Shown in pieces: positions 8,355 to 17,780 of a DNA stretch of 64,000 nt. The notes below the pieces were generated by a model. It searched no databases, was not told the origin of the DNA, and saw only the letters and a program-made list of their open reading frames with translations. The DNA comes from Pedobacter sp. W3I1 (GTDB taxonomy: Bacteria; Bacteroidota; Bacteroidia; Sphingobacteriales; Sphingobacteriaceae): the NCBI RefSeq assembly GCF_030816015.1, contig NZ_JAUSXN010000001.1, positions 4,588,001 to 4,652,000 on the forward strand. The letters are read 5' to 3'. The translations under genes were made by a program, and so were the position numbers. Numbering within the stretch: position 1 is the first letter of the stretch; the number at the start of each line of letters is the position of its first letter.

Positions 8355-9989
8355 TTAGATCTTTTGAAAGCTCAAATCTGTAGCGCTTTTGCCTTTCAAC
8401 CTGGAAATGTTAATTCTGGTCTTTCCCCAGGTGCAGCTTTTGCCAATAGCAGGTATAAAAACAAGCACCACTGAAATGCTAAGAAGCACCACCCCAAACA
8501 CCATAAACACTGCCCGGTTGGTAAGCAATTGCGCCTGTTGGTTGAGGTTCTGCCATATCGCTGAATTGGCCAGCGCCGATGCCTGTTCGCTGCTAAAACC
8601 TTTGGAAGCATATAGCCCACGGTAAAAAGTCAGACGTTCGGCCATATTTTGGTTTTCCGGAGTCAGATACCCGAGAAATCCTTCCCTGAACTTCTGATTG
8701 AAGTACAATTGAAGGTTATAAAATCCCGCGAATGAATTCAGCGTTGCCGTAAAACGGGTACACGCAGCAACCAGCAGCCCTGTTGACCCAGTATCTGCAG
8801 GTGCCGAAGAAAGTACAAATATCATTAGCGGAACGAACAGTAAGCCTGATGCTGCCCCCTGCAACAACACAGGAAATATGATATCTGAGAAAGAAAGGTC
8901 CGGTGTCAGAAAAAAAGACATCCAAATATTGACAGATCCCATCAATGCAAAACCACATATAAAAAGAATCTTCAACTTTACTCTTTGCGCGAGCAGCAGT
9001 CTGATCGAGACTATTAAAAGCCCGACCATACCTAAGACGTTGCACAACCCGAGCTCCATTACCTCCAGGGTAGTCCATTTAAGCACACCTGTGGCATAGT
9101 TGTAGATCAGGTTAATACTATCCTTACTTCCGTAATATATCGCCAAAAGGCTTACACCGATCAAAAAGCTCCGCGACCTGAATACCTTAAGGGCTATAAC
9201 AGGTCTTTTAAGAATATGTTGTCTGTAGAGAAACATACCTCCACCGGCAATTGTGGCAATTGTACCATAAATGATCCGTCCATCTGAAAACCAGTAATAT
9301 TTGGATCCATAAATTATCGTATAGCCCAGTGATAAGGCCGTACACGCAAAAATTATCATACCGCTCCAGTCGATCTGATAAAGTGGATACCGCTTCCCCG
9401 CCGAAGTACGTTTTAACATCAGCAGCACAACAATGATCATCAACAGCTGGAAAAAAATAAGGTAATAATAGCTCACTTTCCAGTCCGAAGATTCGACCAC
9501 AAGACCCGCCACCAGACCGATAACCACTGTATTACTTAATATAGTACCATAAAATACAGCCGGCGCAATAATTTTCACCCTTTCTGAGGGCAACCGTGTA
9601 AAGATCAACAGGAGGGTAAAAACAAGAACATTCCCCGTCAGCACCCCCTGAAAAAACCTGATCAGCAAAAAAAGGTTGATGTCCCTGCAGTAAATGCAGA
9701 GCCCGTTCAGCACAACTGCTGCGATCAGGCTCCCCAGTAAATAAGTCTGCGCCTGAAAATACCTGAAGAAGCGGAACTGTAACGGGATAACGGTAATGAT
9801 GCCGGCATATGTACACATTACTGCAAATGATATGTCCTCGGGCTGGGCACCTAGATACCCGACCATATAATTCTGGGTAAGTACAAACATCCCCAATTGT
9901 GACAGGGCGGATAGCAACAGCAGGAAAAGCGCAATCCGCACTCCCCAATGCCACCCGGTCACCCAGTCTTTAAAGTGTACGGATTTCAT
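8355..9989 (-). CDS. MFS efflux transporter, DHA2/EmrB-like
   Basis: The protein is 544 residues with about 14 hydrophobic segments, the pattern of the 14-TM DHA2 drug:H+ antiporters such as EmrB. Segments such as RIALFLLLLSALSQLGMF (TM1) and FLLIRFFQGVLTGNVLVFTLLLIF are clear, and the RFFQG stretch matches the conserved arginine of motif B. A long periplasmic-side stretch near residues 430-475 is rich in Q and polar residues. The gene starts 4 nt before the end of the HlyD gene (ATGA overlap) and, with that adaptor and TolC, would form an inner membrane-to-outside efflux pump. Substrate unknown. Confidence 0.88.
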   Translation of the reverse strand: MKSVHFKDWVTGWHWGVRIALFLLLLSALSQLGMFVLTQNYMVGYLGAQPEDISFAVMCTYAGIITVIPLQFRFFRYFQAQTYLLGSLIAAVVLNGLCIYCRDINLFLLIRFFQGVLTGNVLVFTLLLIFTRLPSERVKIIAPAVFYGTILSNTVVIGLVAGLVVESSDWKVSYYYLIFFQLLMIIVVLLMLKRTSAGKRYPLYQIDWSGMIIFACTALSLGYTIIYGSKYYWFSDGRIIYGTIATIAGGGMFLYRQHILKRPVIALKVFRSRSFLIGVSLLAIYYGSKDSINLIYNYATGVLKWTTLEVMELGLCNVLGMVGLLIVSIRLLLAQRVKLKILFICGFALMGSVNIWMSFFLTPDLSFSDIIFPVLLQGAASGLLFVPLMIFVLSSAPADTGSTGLLVAACTRFTATLNSFAGFYNLQLYFNQKFREGFLGYLTPENQNMAERLTFYRGLYASKGFSSEQASALANSAIWQNLNQQAQLLTNRAVFMVFGVVLLSISVVLVFIPAIGKSCTWGKTRINISRLKGKSATDLSFQKI

Positions 9990-11035
9990 GATTTTGGTCT
10001 TATTTTTGCAGCTACATTCACACTCATACCAACAATTACCTTACTTTCTTCACCATTCAAAAACGCGATTTTTACAGGTACACGTTGAATAATCTTCACA
10101 AAGTTCCCGGTCGAGTTATCCGAAGGAAGCACCGAAAAACGCGAACCTGTTGAACCTGAAATCGCTATGATCCGGCCCTTAAATACCTTGCCCTTTAGTG
10201 CATCAACTTTGATTTCTACAGGCTGTCCTGTATACATTTCACTAACCTGAGTTTCCTTAAAGTTTGCGGTGATCCATTTCTCTCCCTCGTTGATAATGCT
10301 CACCAATGGCTGTCCGCTCTGGATCTGCTGGCCTTCCATAATGTTCTTTCTTCCAAGCCTGCCGCTATATGGTGCCCTGATAACAGTATAGGAAAAGTTA
10401 AGCCTTGCCAGTTCCAGTGCCGCCTGTTTGCGCTTAATATCTGCCTGTAAAAGGGCAAAATGCGTCGATAATTCTGCAATTCTGGCTTCACTTGTTATCA
10501 GTCCGTTTTTCGCTCCGTTGTAATCGCTCGCAGCAACGTCATAGCGCGCAGTCACCTGTTCAAGGTCAGCCCCGGTCGCCGCCTCCTCCTTTACCAGGTT
10601 TTTATAGCGTTTGATATCCTGTTCCTGTTGTACATATTTCGCTTTTGCACCATTAATCTGATCTCTATTGATCCGGGTCCCTGTCTGAGCGGAATTTATG
10701 GCTGCCTTAAGAACTGTTATCTGTGCTTCGGAATCATCCATTGCTGCCTCGGCAGATTCCAACTGGGCAAGGTATTCACGGTTATCCAGCACAACAAGTG
10801 TATCACCCTGTTTTACCAACTGGTGTTCGTTAAACCGCACCTGTGAAATATATCCTCCGGCCCTTGCAGATATCGGATTGATATAGGCCTCAACCTGTGC
10901 ATCATTGGTTTCTTCAAAATCCGTACTGTATTTCCAGTACTGAAAAAAATATATTGCGCCTGCAACAAGCAGCGCTATCCCGATAACTGTAATCACTAAA
11001 TTTTCAGGATGGACTTTATTAATTTCTTTTTTCAT
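9986..11035 (-). CDS. HlyD/EmrA-family membrane fusion protein
   Basis: A 349-residue adaptor with one N-terminal transmembrane helix (VITVIGIALLVAGAIYFFQYW). It is followed by the barrel/lipoyl start ARAGGYISQVRFNEHQLVKQGD, a long alpha-helical coiled coil (about residues 75-195), the second lipoyl half FSYTVIRAPYSGRLGRKNI, and a C-terminal beta-barrel with IKVDALKGKVFKGRI. This order is diagnostic for EmrA-like periplasmic adaptors that link an MFS pump to TolC. It is 14 nt from the TolC gene and overlaps the MFS gene by 4 nt, so the three form one translational unit. Confidence 0.92.
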   Translation of the reverse strand: MKKEINKVHPENLVITVIGIALLVAGAIYFFQYWKYSTDFEETNDAQVEAYINPISARAGGYISQVRFNEHQLVKQGDTLVVLDNREYLAQLESAEAAMDDSEAQITVLKAAINSAQTGTRINRDQINGAKAKYVQQEQDIKRYKNLVKEEAATGADLEQVTARYDVAASDYNGAKNGLITSEARIAELSTHFALLQADIKRKQAALELARLNFSYTVIRAPYSGRLGRKNIMEGQQIQSGQPLVSIINEGEKWITANFKETQVSEMYTGQPVEIKVDALKGKVFKGRIIAISGSTGSRFSVLPSDNSTGNFVKIIQRVPVKIAFLNGEESKVIVGMSVNVAAKIRPKS

Positions 11036-11049
11036 TTTCTTTTTTTTTA

Positions 11050-12411
11050 TTACAAACTTCCGCTTGCAAACAGCATACTATAATATATTCCCATCGCATC
11101 AGTCTGTGCGCTGACAAGGTTAAACCTCGACTCCTGGTAAAGATTGTCCGCATCAAGCAGATCAGTGAGTAGAGATAATTGATTGAGGTACTTGGTGTTT
11201 ACGATCCTAAAGTTTACCTGTGCCTGTTCCACTGAATGTTCATTGACAGAAATCCGTTTTAGCGCCTCTGCATATTTGATATAATAAGATTCCATTTCTA
11301 TCCTTACATCATCAACATAAGCTTCCTTCTGCATTTCGAGTACTTTTAACCTCAACTTGGCTGCACTCACCTTATTTTTGCTCTGATATAATGAAGAAAT
11401 ACTGTATTGAACCTTCAAGCCGACAAAGCCAATTGAATAGGCCTGATCTACCGGAGGGAAGAAAAGGTAATTAGGATAATTCAGACCATAAGCCCCATAT
11501 AGTCCTACATTTGGCAGATTGCCGCTCTTTACTGCACCCACTTTAGCTTTTTGAAGTTCGATTGTGCTGGACGCTTTCTGCACTACATATGAAGATACCT
11601 CATCTGATCCCAAAAGAGACATTAACGAACCTATTTCAGGCTTCTGCATCCCTGCTGAATCGGCCGGGACAATTATTACTGAGGCTGGAATATTGATTAA
11701 AACATTGAGTTTTTGATTGGCAATCGAGATATCATTTTCATTTTGCCCCAGAGAAAGTTCTACATTTGACATTGCCACTTCTGCACGCAATAAATCGCTT
11801 TTTGTAATTTTATGGTTTTTATATAGCGAATTGATATTTTTAAGCCTTGTGTCTGCTCTTTTGAGCTGATCGAGAATAAACCTATGCAAATCAATAAGTC
11901 TTATCAGATCAAGATACTGCTTAGCCGTTTTCAGCGCAACGCTTCCAGCCTGTTCCCTTTTAGCCACTCCGGCCAGGCTTAAACGCAGATCAGCCTCTTT
12001 CTCCAGCGCCCGTTGTTTTCCTCCGCTATAAACATTGAACAAAGCATCAATTCCCAGAGCGGCCCCGTTAGCGCTCGGTTTCCTTGCCCCGGAAACAGTG
12101 TGTGATAGTCCCCCTGTGAAAAGCGTTAGTTTAGAAAAACGTTGATAAGAACCGTTCAGATAAACTGTCGGCAATGCATTCCTATACGAATCTTTACGAT
12201 CTTCTGCTACTGCAGTTTCCTCAACATTTGCAGCCAGTACCAGTTTATTCTGGCTTTTGGCAAATGTTATAACCTCTGAAAGGCTCAGCCTATAAGTTTC
12301 ATTTGAGCGCTCCTGCGCCTTTAGGTGATTTGGATTTAATAATAAAATAGCCAGTGATAATACTGCAGCTATGAAAAACGGCTTTTTGCCGTTAGTACTA
12401 TATTTATACAT
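11050..12411 (-). CDS. TolC-family outer membrane efflux protein
   Basis: A 453-residue protein with a signal peptide ending near LKAQ. It carries two copies of the outer-membrane-efflux helical repeat, with typical starts YRLSLSEVITFAKSQNKL and TIELQKAKVGAVKSGNLPNVGLYGAYG. It should form the trimeric outer-membrane duct of the efflux pump encoded by the next two genes. It is the first gene of the pump operon, 96 nt downstream of an AraC-type regulator on the same strand. A short palindrome (12419-12433) lies just before its start codon. Confident of family; the exported compound is unknown. Confidence 0.9.
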   Translation of the reverse strand: MYKYSTNGKKPFFIAAVLSLAILLLNPNHLKAQERSNETYRLSLSEVITFAKSQNKLVLAANVEETAVAEDRKDSYRNALPTVYLNGSYQRFSKLTLFTGGLSHTVSGARKPSANGAALGIDALFNVYSGGKQRALEKEADLRLSLAGVAKREQAGSVALKTAKQYLDLIRLIDLHRFILDQLKRADTRLKNINSLYKNHKITKSDLLRAEVAMSNVELSLGQNENDISIANQKLNVLINIPASVIIVPADSAGMQKPEIGSLMSLLGSDEVSSYVVQKASSTIELQKAKVGAVKSGNLPNVGLYGAYGLNYPNYLFFPPVDQAYSIGFVGLKVQYSISSLYQSKNKVSAAKLRLKVLEMQKEAYVDDVRIEMESYYIKYAEALKRISVNEHSVEQAQVNFRIVNTKYLNQLSLLTDLLDADNLYQESRFNLVSAQTDAMGIYYSMLFASGSL

Positions 12412-12418
12412 GATTAAT

Positions 12419-12433
12419 GTCTATTGATTAGAC
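12419..12433. promoter_or_regulatory. Short palindrome before tolC
   Basis: GTCTA-TTGAT-TAGAC is a perfect 5-bp inverted repeat with a 5-nt spacer, 8 nt upstream of the tolC ATG. It could be an operator for the upstream AraC regulator, but at this size chance cannot be excluded. Confidence 0.3.
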
Positions 12434-12507
12434 AAAGTTCATGTAAAACACAGCTTTAAATTAGATTAGAGTGCTCCAATGTTAGTCGAAACAACTTAAT
12501 CTATGTA

Positions 12508-13398
12508 TTAAACATCGATTCCATCAATTTTTTTTCGGTATTCTATAGGGGACATGCCAGAATTTGCCCGAAAGAACTTACCAAAGACAGACTGTTCGGA
12601 AAAATTTAACATCGCACTGATTTGTAACACTGTCAACGACCTGTTCTGTAAAAGCACCTTGGCTTCGAGCATCACTGCATCATCTATCCACTTGCCCGCC
12701 GACCTGCCGGATTGTTTTTTGATAGCTGCTGAAAGGGATTTGGGCGAAAGATAAAGCTTACTGGCGTAAAACTCGAGTTTACGTTCTTTCATGTAGTTCT
12801 GGCGCAGAAGCTGCCTGAACTTTACAAACAGGGGATTTGTTTTCGCGTGGTTTGTGGCATCGGTCAGATGTTGCCTGTAATATCCATCAATCTCATACAC
12901 CAGGGCAAATATATAAGTCCGCACAAGCTCATCGTGATGGAAACCATCTGAAACCTGGGATAGCTCGAGAAGTTCGTAAATTTTATTGATCTTATCAAAA
13001 TAGGACTCTTTCAAAGGAAGAACAATCAGGTCACTATTCTCAAAAAAATTATATTTGAAAAGGAAAAAAAGGTCTGCATGACGTTCCATTAAAAAGGATT
13101 CTTTAAAAAAAATGACATCCATTTTAAGGAGTTCGCTACGCTTACTGAAATACCTGATAACAGAAGGTCCCAGGGTGATTATAGCTGGCGCATCCACATC
13201 ATAAACAGAAAGGCCTACATTAAGCTTTACACCGCCCTCCTTGATATAAGCGATCGCATAACTTTCAGCCCTATAGGGTTCTTCGTGGTAAGGCTGATCG
13301 CCGGAGGCAACAAAAAGATAATCCCTGTTATTGTCTGGAACAGAAAAAAGCCGACTATGCCTTGAGAGTGAAAATGTCTGCATGTTATCCATCGCCAT
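12508..13398 (-). CDS. AraC-family transcriptional regulator (efflux operon)
   Basis: The C-terminal third holds two helix-turn-helix units: KLEFYASKLYLSPKSLSAAIKK and LTVLQISAMLNFSEQSVFGKFF, followed by the AraC signature end SGMSPIEYRKK. The N-terminal part looks like a cupin-type sensor domain. The longest frame begins upstream with TTG (13440); the ATGs at 13398, 13392 and 13383 are more likely, and I chose 13398. The gene lies 96 nt upstream of tolC on the same strand and is the natural candidate regulator of the efflux-ilvBN block. Ligand unknown. Bacteroidota commonly place such regulators beside TolC-HlyD-MFS cassettes. Confidence 0.85.
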   Translation of the reverse strand: MAMDNMQTFSLSRHSRLFSVPDNNRDYLFVASGDQPYHEEPYRAESYAIAYIKEGGVKLNVGLSVYDVDAPAIITLGPSVIRYFSKRSELLKMDVIFFKESFLMERHADLFFLFKYNFFENSDLIVLPLKESYFDKINKIYELLELSQVSDGFHHDELVRTYIFALVYEIDGYYRQHLTDATNHAKTNPLFVKFRQLLRQNYMKERKLEFYASKLYLSPKSLSAAIKKQSGRSAGKWIDDAVMLEAKVLLQNRSLTVLQISAMLNFSEQSVFGKFFRANSGMSPIEYRKKIDGIDV

Positions 13399-14023
13399 AA
13401 AAATACAAAAATAGATCTGTGCTGCGATGTATTGTGGCAAAATAACGGTGAAATAGAGATTGTATCATAAATTTCCGCTGAAATAAATGCCAACAAGCTA
13501 ACGATAAATGGTGAAAATTTTTGATAACATATATTGTTCTATATAATGTTGCTTTCAAAGATACTACGTTCTCAGAAACCCATTTAATATTCTGCCATTC
13601 ATCGTCAGCAAAACAATACATCCATCTTTCACCTGGCTCAATTACATATATTTCCCAGTTAGAATAATTTATAGTCCACTTATTCTAGGTGTTGCAGATC
13701 TTATCAGTCGCGTGAAACTACCCGCAAAAGGTGACACTGAGCTCGTGCATCGCTATCAAGTCCAAGTTCGGTGAAATCCGTTGTGCAAAGGACGTGATCT
13801 GAACAGTTGACCGATAACTTTTATGTAAACGGATAAGATCCGCCTCAGGAAAAGCCCTAAAAACTGCGGGAATGCATAATCTATAGGTTCTTTGAGCGGC
13901 AAACTTATTTTTTATTAAATCCGTTAACTTAATCTACTTATTTTTAGAGCATTAAATTGTCCGGCAGGATCCATCAATGGCAATTTATACAAAATTTACC
14001 ACAACAAGTTAAGATCAATACTT
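13399..14023. other. Long intergenic region, no gene seen
   Basis: About 600 bases between divergent genes. I see no credible coding frame or RNA. Small palindromes occur, for example CGGAT-AAG-ATCCG at 13830-13842, and promoters for both flanking genes must lie here. Confidence 0.45.
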
Positions 14024-15175
14024 ATGAAGCACCTGTTATCTGCGCTCCTTTTTATTTTCAGTATTATCATAGGGCCTACCCTGTCAGCCCAGGAACTTTA
14101 CAATATTTCAGGCACTGTTACGGATGAGGACAACAAACCTTTGCAGGGTGCCACGGTATTTATTAGTGGTGCACAGAAAATCACCGCAACAGATACTACC
14201 GGTAAATTTACATTTGTTGATATGGTGGCTGGAAACTATATCGTCTCCACAAAAATGCTTGGATACAATAGCCCCTCACTCGCCCTTACCTTACATGATA
14301 AATCTGTTAGGGTGCTGATCAAATTAGAGACAAAATCCATCATACTCAATGAGGTTAACATCACATCAGATAAAAACCGTGAGCGTTACCTAAATATATT
14401 CAAAAATGAGTTTCTGGGAAAATCAGCGGATAAAGAAAAATGTTTTATAGTCAATCCAGAAATTATCTCTTTGAGTGGTAAGGAACCTGATGCCTATAAT
14501 CTGAGGTTGAAAGCTGAAGCTGATGATTTAATAATCATCGAAAACAATATCTTGGGCTACAGGATAAAATACCTGCTGCGTTCTTTTGAATACAGCGCGA
14601 AGAACCAGCTAACTTCCTACGATGGGGACAGTAGTTTTGAAGAGATGGAAGGCACCGCCGAACAGAGAAAAATTTGGGAGGAAAACAGGCTAAAGGCATA
14701 TCAGGGTTCTTCCATGCATTTTTTAAGATCAGTTTACACCAACACGCTGCTAGAGGAAGGATTCGTTGCAAATCAAATGGTAAAAAGCAGCAATATATTC
14801 GACCAAAAAGCATATACAATTCCAACTCCGGTGAAACTGGAAAAATTTGTTACCAGGGTTGACAGTTCCTTTGTGTCCTACAAATTTAATGCACTAAATG
14901 TTATATATAATCCTAAAAAGGCGATACGGTTAAAAAAACAGCTGCCAGAAAAACCTGAAATAGACCTAAAGGTATTGAAAGACAAAATGCCAAATGAGAT
15001 AGGGTTCCCGACAGTTTACGCAGGCGGAAAAAGTTCACAGTTATTACTGTATCTAAAAGAAGCATTGATCGACAAAAGGGGAAGTGTTTATACTGGCTAT
15101 AAAACATTCTTGATTAGGGGGTATTGGTCTGAGAAACGCTTAGCTGACAAGCTGCCTTTTGAATATCTACCTTAG
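14024..15175 (+). CDS. Exported CarboxypepD-regulatory-like domain protein
   Basis: This 383-residue protein starts with a signal peptide (MKHLLSALLFIF to LSAQ). A carboxypeptidase regulatory-like beta-sandwich follows at about residues 27-105, with the pattern SGTVTDEDNKPLQGATVFISG and DTTGKFTFVDM. The rest has no clear catalytic motif. Such proteins are abundant in Bacteroidota and resemble the N-terminal domain of SusC proteins without the barrel; they are thought to be exported or envelope-bound. It stands alone on the plus strand with long intergenic regions on both sides. Function unknown. Confidence 0.75.
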   Translation: MKHLLSALLFIFSIIIGPTLSAQELYNISGTVTDEDNKPLQGATVFISGAQKITATDTTGKFTFVDMVAGNYIVSTKMLGYNSPSLALTLHDKSVRVLIKLETKSIILNEVNITSDKNRERYLNIFKNEFLGKSADKEKCFIVNPEIISLSGKEPDAYNLRLKAEADDLIIIENNILGYRIKYLLRSFEYSAKNQLTSYDGDSSFEEMEGTAEQRKIWEENRLKAYQGSSMHFLRSVYTNTLLEEGFVANQMVKSSNIFDQKAYTIPTPVKLEKFVTRVDSSFVSYKFNALNVIYNPKKAIRLKKQLPEKPEIDLKVLKDKMPNEIGFPTVYAGGKSSQLLLYLKEALIDKRGSVYTGYKTFLIRGYWSEKRLADKLPFEYLP

Positions 15176-15574
15176 GGATATAATCGTTTCTGCTGTGCCC
15201 GAGATTACCGGAAGAATTTCTGGCAAATTGATTAGACTTAACTCCGAGTTATACTAAATAGCAGCGTTAAGCCTGATCGGGAATATCACCTAGGTCATAT
15301 CGATTTGTAGATTAGAGGATACCTATAGTCAATGCTACCACAGATCACCTGAAAGCCGTTTATCTGATACTGTATTTGTGCCCGACATGAAGTTGGCACC
15401 ATACATGGCAGGGATAAGTTATGGTATCCAGGTGTCAACAGCACAGCTTGATAGTCTTCTGACTTCAACAAGCCTCAGCCACGTAAGGCAATGACCGTCT
15501 GCTGCCTGAATTTGGATGTACTTCTATTATGCCAGGTCACAATCAATATTTCGTTAAATCAACGTAATCACCAG
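15176..15574. other. Intergenic region, no confident gene
   Basis: About 400 bases. One plus-strand frame is open for roughly 60 codons up to a TGA near 15494, but it has no good start or ribosome-binding site and no family resemblance I recognise. It might be a remnant. Confidence 0.35.
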
Positions 15575-16663
15575 CTAAAACTTAGACAGAAGTAACTGCT
15601 TTGCTGTCTTTCTTGTAATGCCGAAATAGACTTTCTGGGCAGGGTGATATCTCTCCCTTAACTCAAAATTTTCAAATGATGGCCCGCCGGGTATATCGAT
15701 ATAATCTTGCTTATTGAGGCTTCCTCCGCTCCAGTATTTTGCCCTCCCGTTTACACGCAACATCAGCGACAAATCATATTCCGATGCACCTTTACGCCAA
15801 TACTGGCTTAGTTTAAGATTTGGGCGGTAACGCCAACCGGCTCTGTCGAGATAGTTCTTTTCCTTTGGCCAAGAGTTAAGGCTGTTAAAATCTTCATCAG
15901 ATTCAGCTACTGCTAGGACATCGCCATTGCTGGCCTTCCATAACTGCGAAACTGTATAACTTTCCTTTTCTGTGAAACCGATCTCATCATACCCTTTGTA
16001 CAGCTCTGTTGAGTTTACCACCTCATCTTTTAAATGCAATTTACGCAGCCTCGAATAGTTACCCATGGTAGCGGTCACGGCGCAGCGCTGCATTGGTGCA
16101 CTTCCGCTTTGATTAAAAACCTCTATACCAAGCTCTTCAGGATTATCGCTACGAATAAAAAGCCTTAAATACGGATGCGCACCATTTTTAAAGTGTTCCA
16201 TAAATATATATACCGACAATTCTTCAACCTCAGGATGCCGGCTATCGGGGTGCAGGATAGCACCGCGTGTCTTTGCTCCCCCGAAGTAAGCTGTGTCGGT
16301 TTCGCTTTCACCTGCCCACATTAACTTGCCCCATTGATTATCGATCAGTGAGGGGGATATTTCGCTGTATTCAATTTTACCGCTCACTACCGGCTCTATG
16401 GCCAAAAAGTTGATCAGATAGACTTCACCTTTATTTTCATAGCCAACCCTGATCAGCCCCCGTGGCCCACCAGTGTTTTCCCGGTCGCCTTCTACGCCCG
16501 TAGGCCATATGCTAAATACAATACCATTGCTGATACCCCACATGGCTTCACTTTTTGCATGTGCTGGCCTTATCCAGTTTCCCTTTGGACTCTGTGCGTT
16601 CAAATCCTGATAAAATAATATCATTGAAAAAACGAAAACAAAAATGCAATTGTCGGTTTTCAT
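15575..16663 (-). CDS. Secreted protein of unknown function
   Basis: The 362-residue protein has a signal peptide (MKTDNCIFVFVFSMILF to LNAQ) and no membrane segment after it. The mature part is rich in aromatic and acidic residues, with alternating strands typical of a carbohydrate-related beta-sandwich. Recognisable stretches are GISNGIVFSIWPTGVEGDRE, GGPRGLIRVGYENKGEVYL and SVYIFMEHFKNGAHPYLRLF. I know of no catalytic motif in it. It is a single minus-strand gene, with two small unknown genes further upstream on the same strand. A glycan-binding or lyase-like role is possible from the composition, but this is speculation. Confidence 0.7.
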   Translation of the reverse strand: MKTDNCIFVFVFSMILFYQDLNAQSPKGNWIRPAHAKSEAMWGISNGIVFSIWPTGVEGDRENTGGPRGLIRVGYENKGEVYLINFLAIEPVVSGKIEYSEISPSLIDNQWGKLMWAGESETDTAYFGGAKTRGAILHPDSRHPEVEELSVYIFMEHFKNGAHPYLRLFIRSDNPEELGIEVFNQSGSAPMQRCAVTATMGNYSRLRKLHLKDEVVNSTELYKGYDEIGFTEKESYTVSQLWKASNGDVLAVAESDEDFNSLNSWPKEKNYLDRAGWRYRPNLKLSQYWRKGASEYDLSLMLRVNGRAKYWSGGSLNKQDYIDIPGGPSFENFELRERYHPAQKVYFGITRKTAKQLLLSKF

Positions 16664-16736
16664 AGGGTAATATAATATATGCAGTTAAAGCTGATTTTCA
16701 TTTCAGTCCAGACATAACCTCGTTTACCCGCATATT

Positions 16737-17054
16737 CTAAGTGATATGGGTATCGTTCGATTTATTCTTTAAGAAAACGATAAGGTTGGCGCCACTGAGT
16801 AAAAACACGGCCACTGCAGGTATGTCCAGCAATTCGCATTTCCTGAAGGATTCTTTCCACTCCTCTACTTTAGGATCCCAGAGACGGTAATATTCTTGCT
16901 TACTTATGGAACCGTTTTTCATTTCCGCCCACAGTTGCAGCCTGTAGTCATCGATTTCCCTATTCTTGTTATAATAATAGTAATAAAACCCACCAGTAGG
17001 TACGCACAGGGCAATAAGGAGTAACTGTATTGTAAGATGAGCTGCTTTTGTCAT
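16737..17054 (-). CDS. Small membrane protein of unknown function
   Basis: A 105-residue protein with two hydrophobic segments (LTIQLLLIALCVPTGGFYYYYY and LDIPAVAVFLLSGANLIVFL) flanking a charged loop with many W, Y and K residues. Its start codon overlaps the stop of the preceding gene (ATGA), so the two are almost certainly translated together. I do not recognise a family. Confidence 0.6.
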   Translation of the reverse strand: MTKAAHLTIQLLLIALCVPTGGFYYYYYNKNREIDDYRLQLWAEMKNGSISKQEYYRLWDPKVEEWKESFRKCELLDIPAVAVFLLSGANLIVFLKNKSNDTHIT

Positions 17055-17644
17055 TTGAGATTATTCCTGTTTTCTATTTCCATTTCCGTATTACTTTTTA
17101 AGCTGCCATCAAGTCCGATAAACCTGAATTCATATTCCTCCAGCACCCTTCCGCCCATAGCAACAAAAGTCCCCCAAAGCCCTCTCCAGTCTTCGGAGTC
17201 CTGTGCTTTATCTGTATCCCACCTTAGCAACCCATAAAGACCGTCAGTGGTATTCTTTAAAACCACCCCATATTCTCCGTTTAGCGAAACAATAGTGCCT
17301 GGCAGGAAGTCTTGATTGCGCTTCCACCAGTCAGCCCTTTTAAAAACAGACCTGCCCAGCTCAAGCCCCTGCCTTCCCATTAGTCTATCCCAATCCGAAC
17401 CCGGCGCAAACCATGCCCATATCCTGGAAAAATCGGGAACGTTTGCCCCTTCCAGCTCGCCCAGTTCTTCTGAAAACCAGTCCTTAAAAGCAATAAAATC
17501 TATCCGGGTATCGTCGGTATGCTCCAGAACAGCCATTACCCTGTCCAAGTCATCGAAAAGTGCATATAATTCAAATGCCTTCCAATAATCTACTTTGGAT
17601 AAAACAGGTTTAGATTTTTTCTTACCGAAGAGCCAATTGAACAT
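17051..17644 (-). CDS. Conserved-looking hypothetical protein, coupled to a membrane protein
   Basis: This 197-residue soluble protein begins MFNWLFGKKKSK, an amphipathic basic start that could associate with membranes. An N-terminal alpha-helical half (YWKAFELYALFDDLDRVMAVLEH) is followed by a tryptophan-rich middle (RIWAWFAPGSDWDRL, ADWWKRNQDF). The C-terminal beta half (PGTIVSLNGEYGVVLKNTTDGLYGLLRWD) resembles a small SH3-like barrel. No catalytic residues stand out. It overlaps the downstream two-TM gene by 4 nt. The composition is like that of some immunity or DUF-type proteins, but there is no toxin partner nearby. Function unknown. Confidence 0.6.
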   Translation of the reverse strand: MFNWLFGKKKSKPVLSKVDYWKAFELYALFDDLDRVMAVLEHTDDTRIDFIAFKDWFSEELGELEGANVPDFSRIWAWFAPGSDWDRLMGRQGLELGRSVFKRADWWKRNQDFLPGTIVSLNGEYGVVLKNTTDGLYGLLRWDTDKAQDSEDWRGLWGTFVAMGGRVLEEYEFRFIGLDGSLKSNTEMEIENRNNLK

Positions 17645-17780
17645 CGAGCGTTAGTAATAAGAGGGTAAAAGATCAATAAATATACGTCAATTTGGGTTCA
17701 GGCCAATAGAAGATCCATCAAAATTAACGTTATCCCTTGCCTAGCTTAGTTTGGGAGTGCTGTTTCTGACTTGACATAAA

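Noticed and set aside
13526..13551. AT-rich imperfect palindrome upstream of the AraC gene
   Set aside because: Too AT-rich and imperfect to call an operator without comparative support.
15305..15494. Open plus-strand stretch that could be a gene remnant
   Set aside because: I could not match it to a family, and it has no start or promoter.
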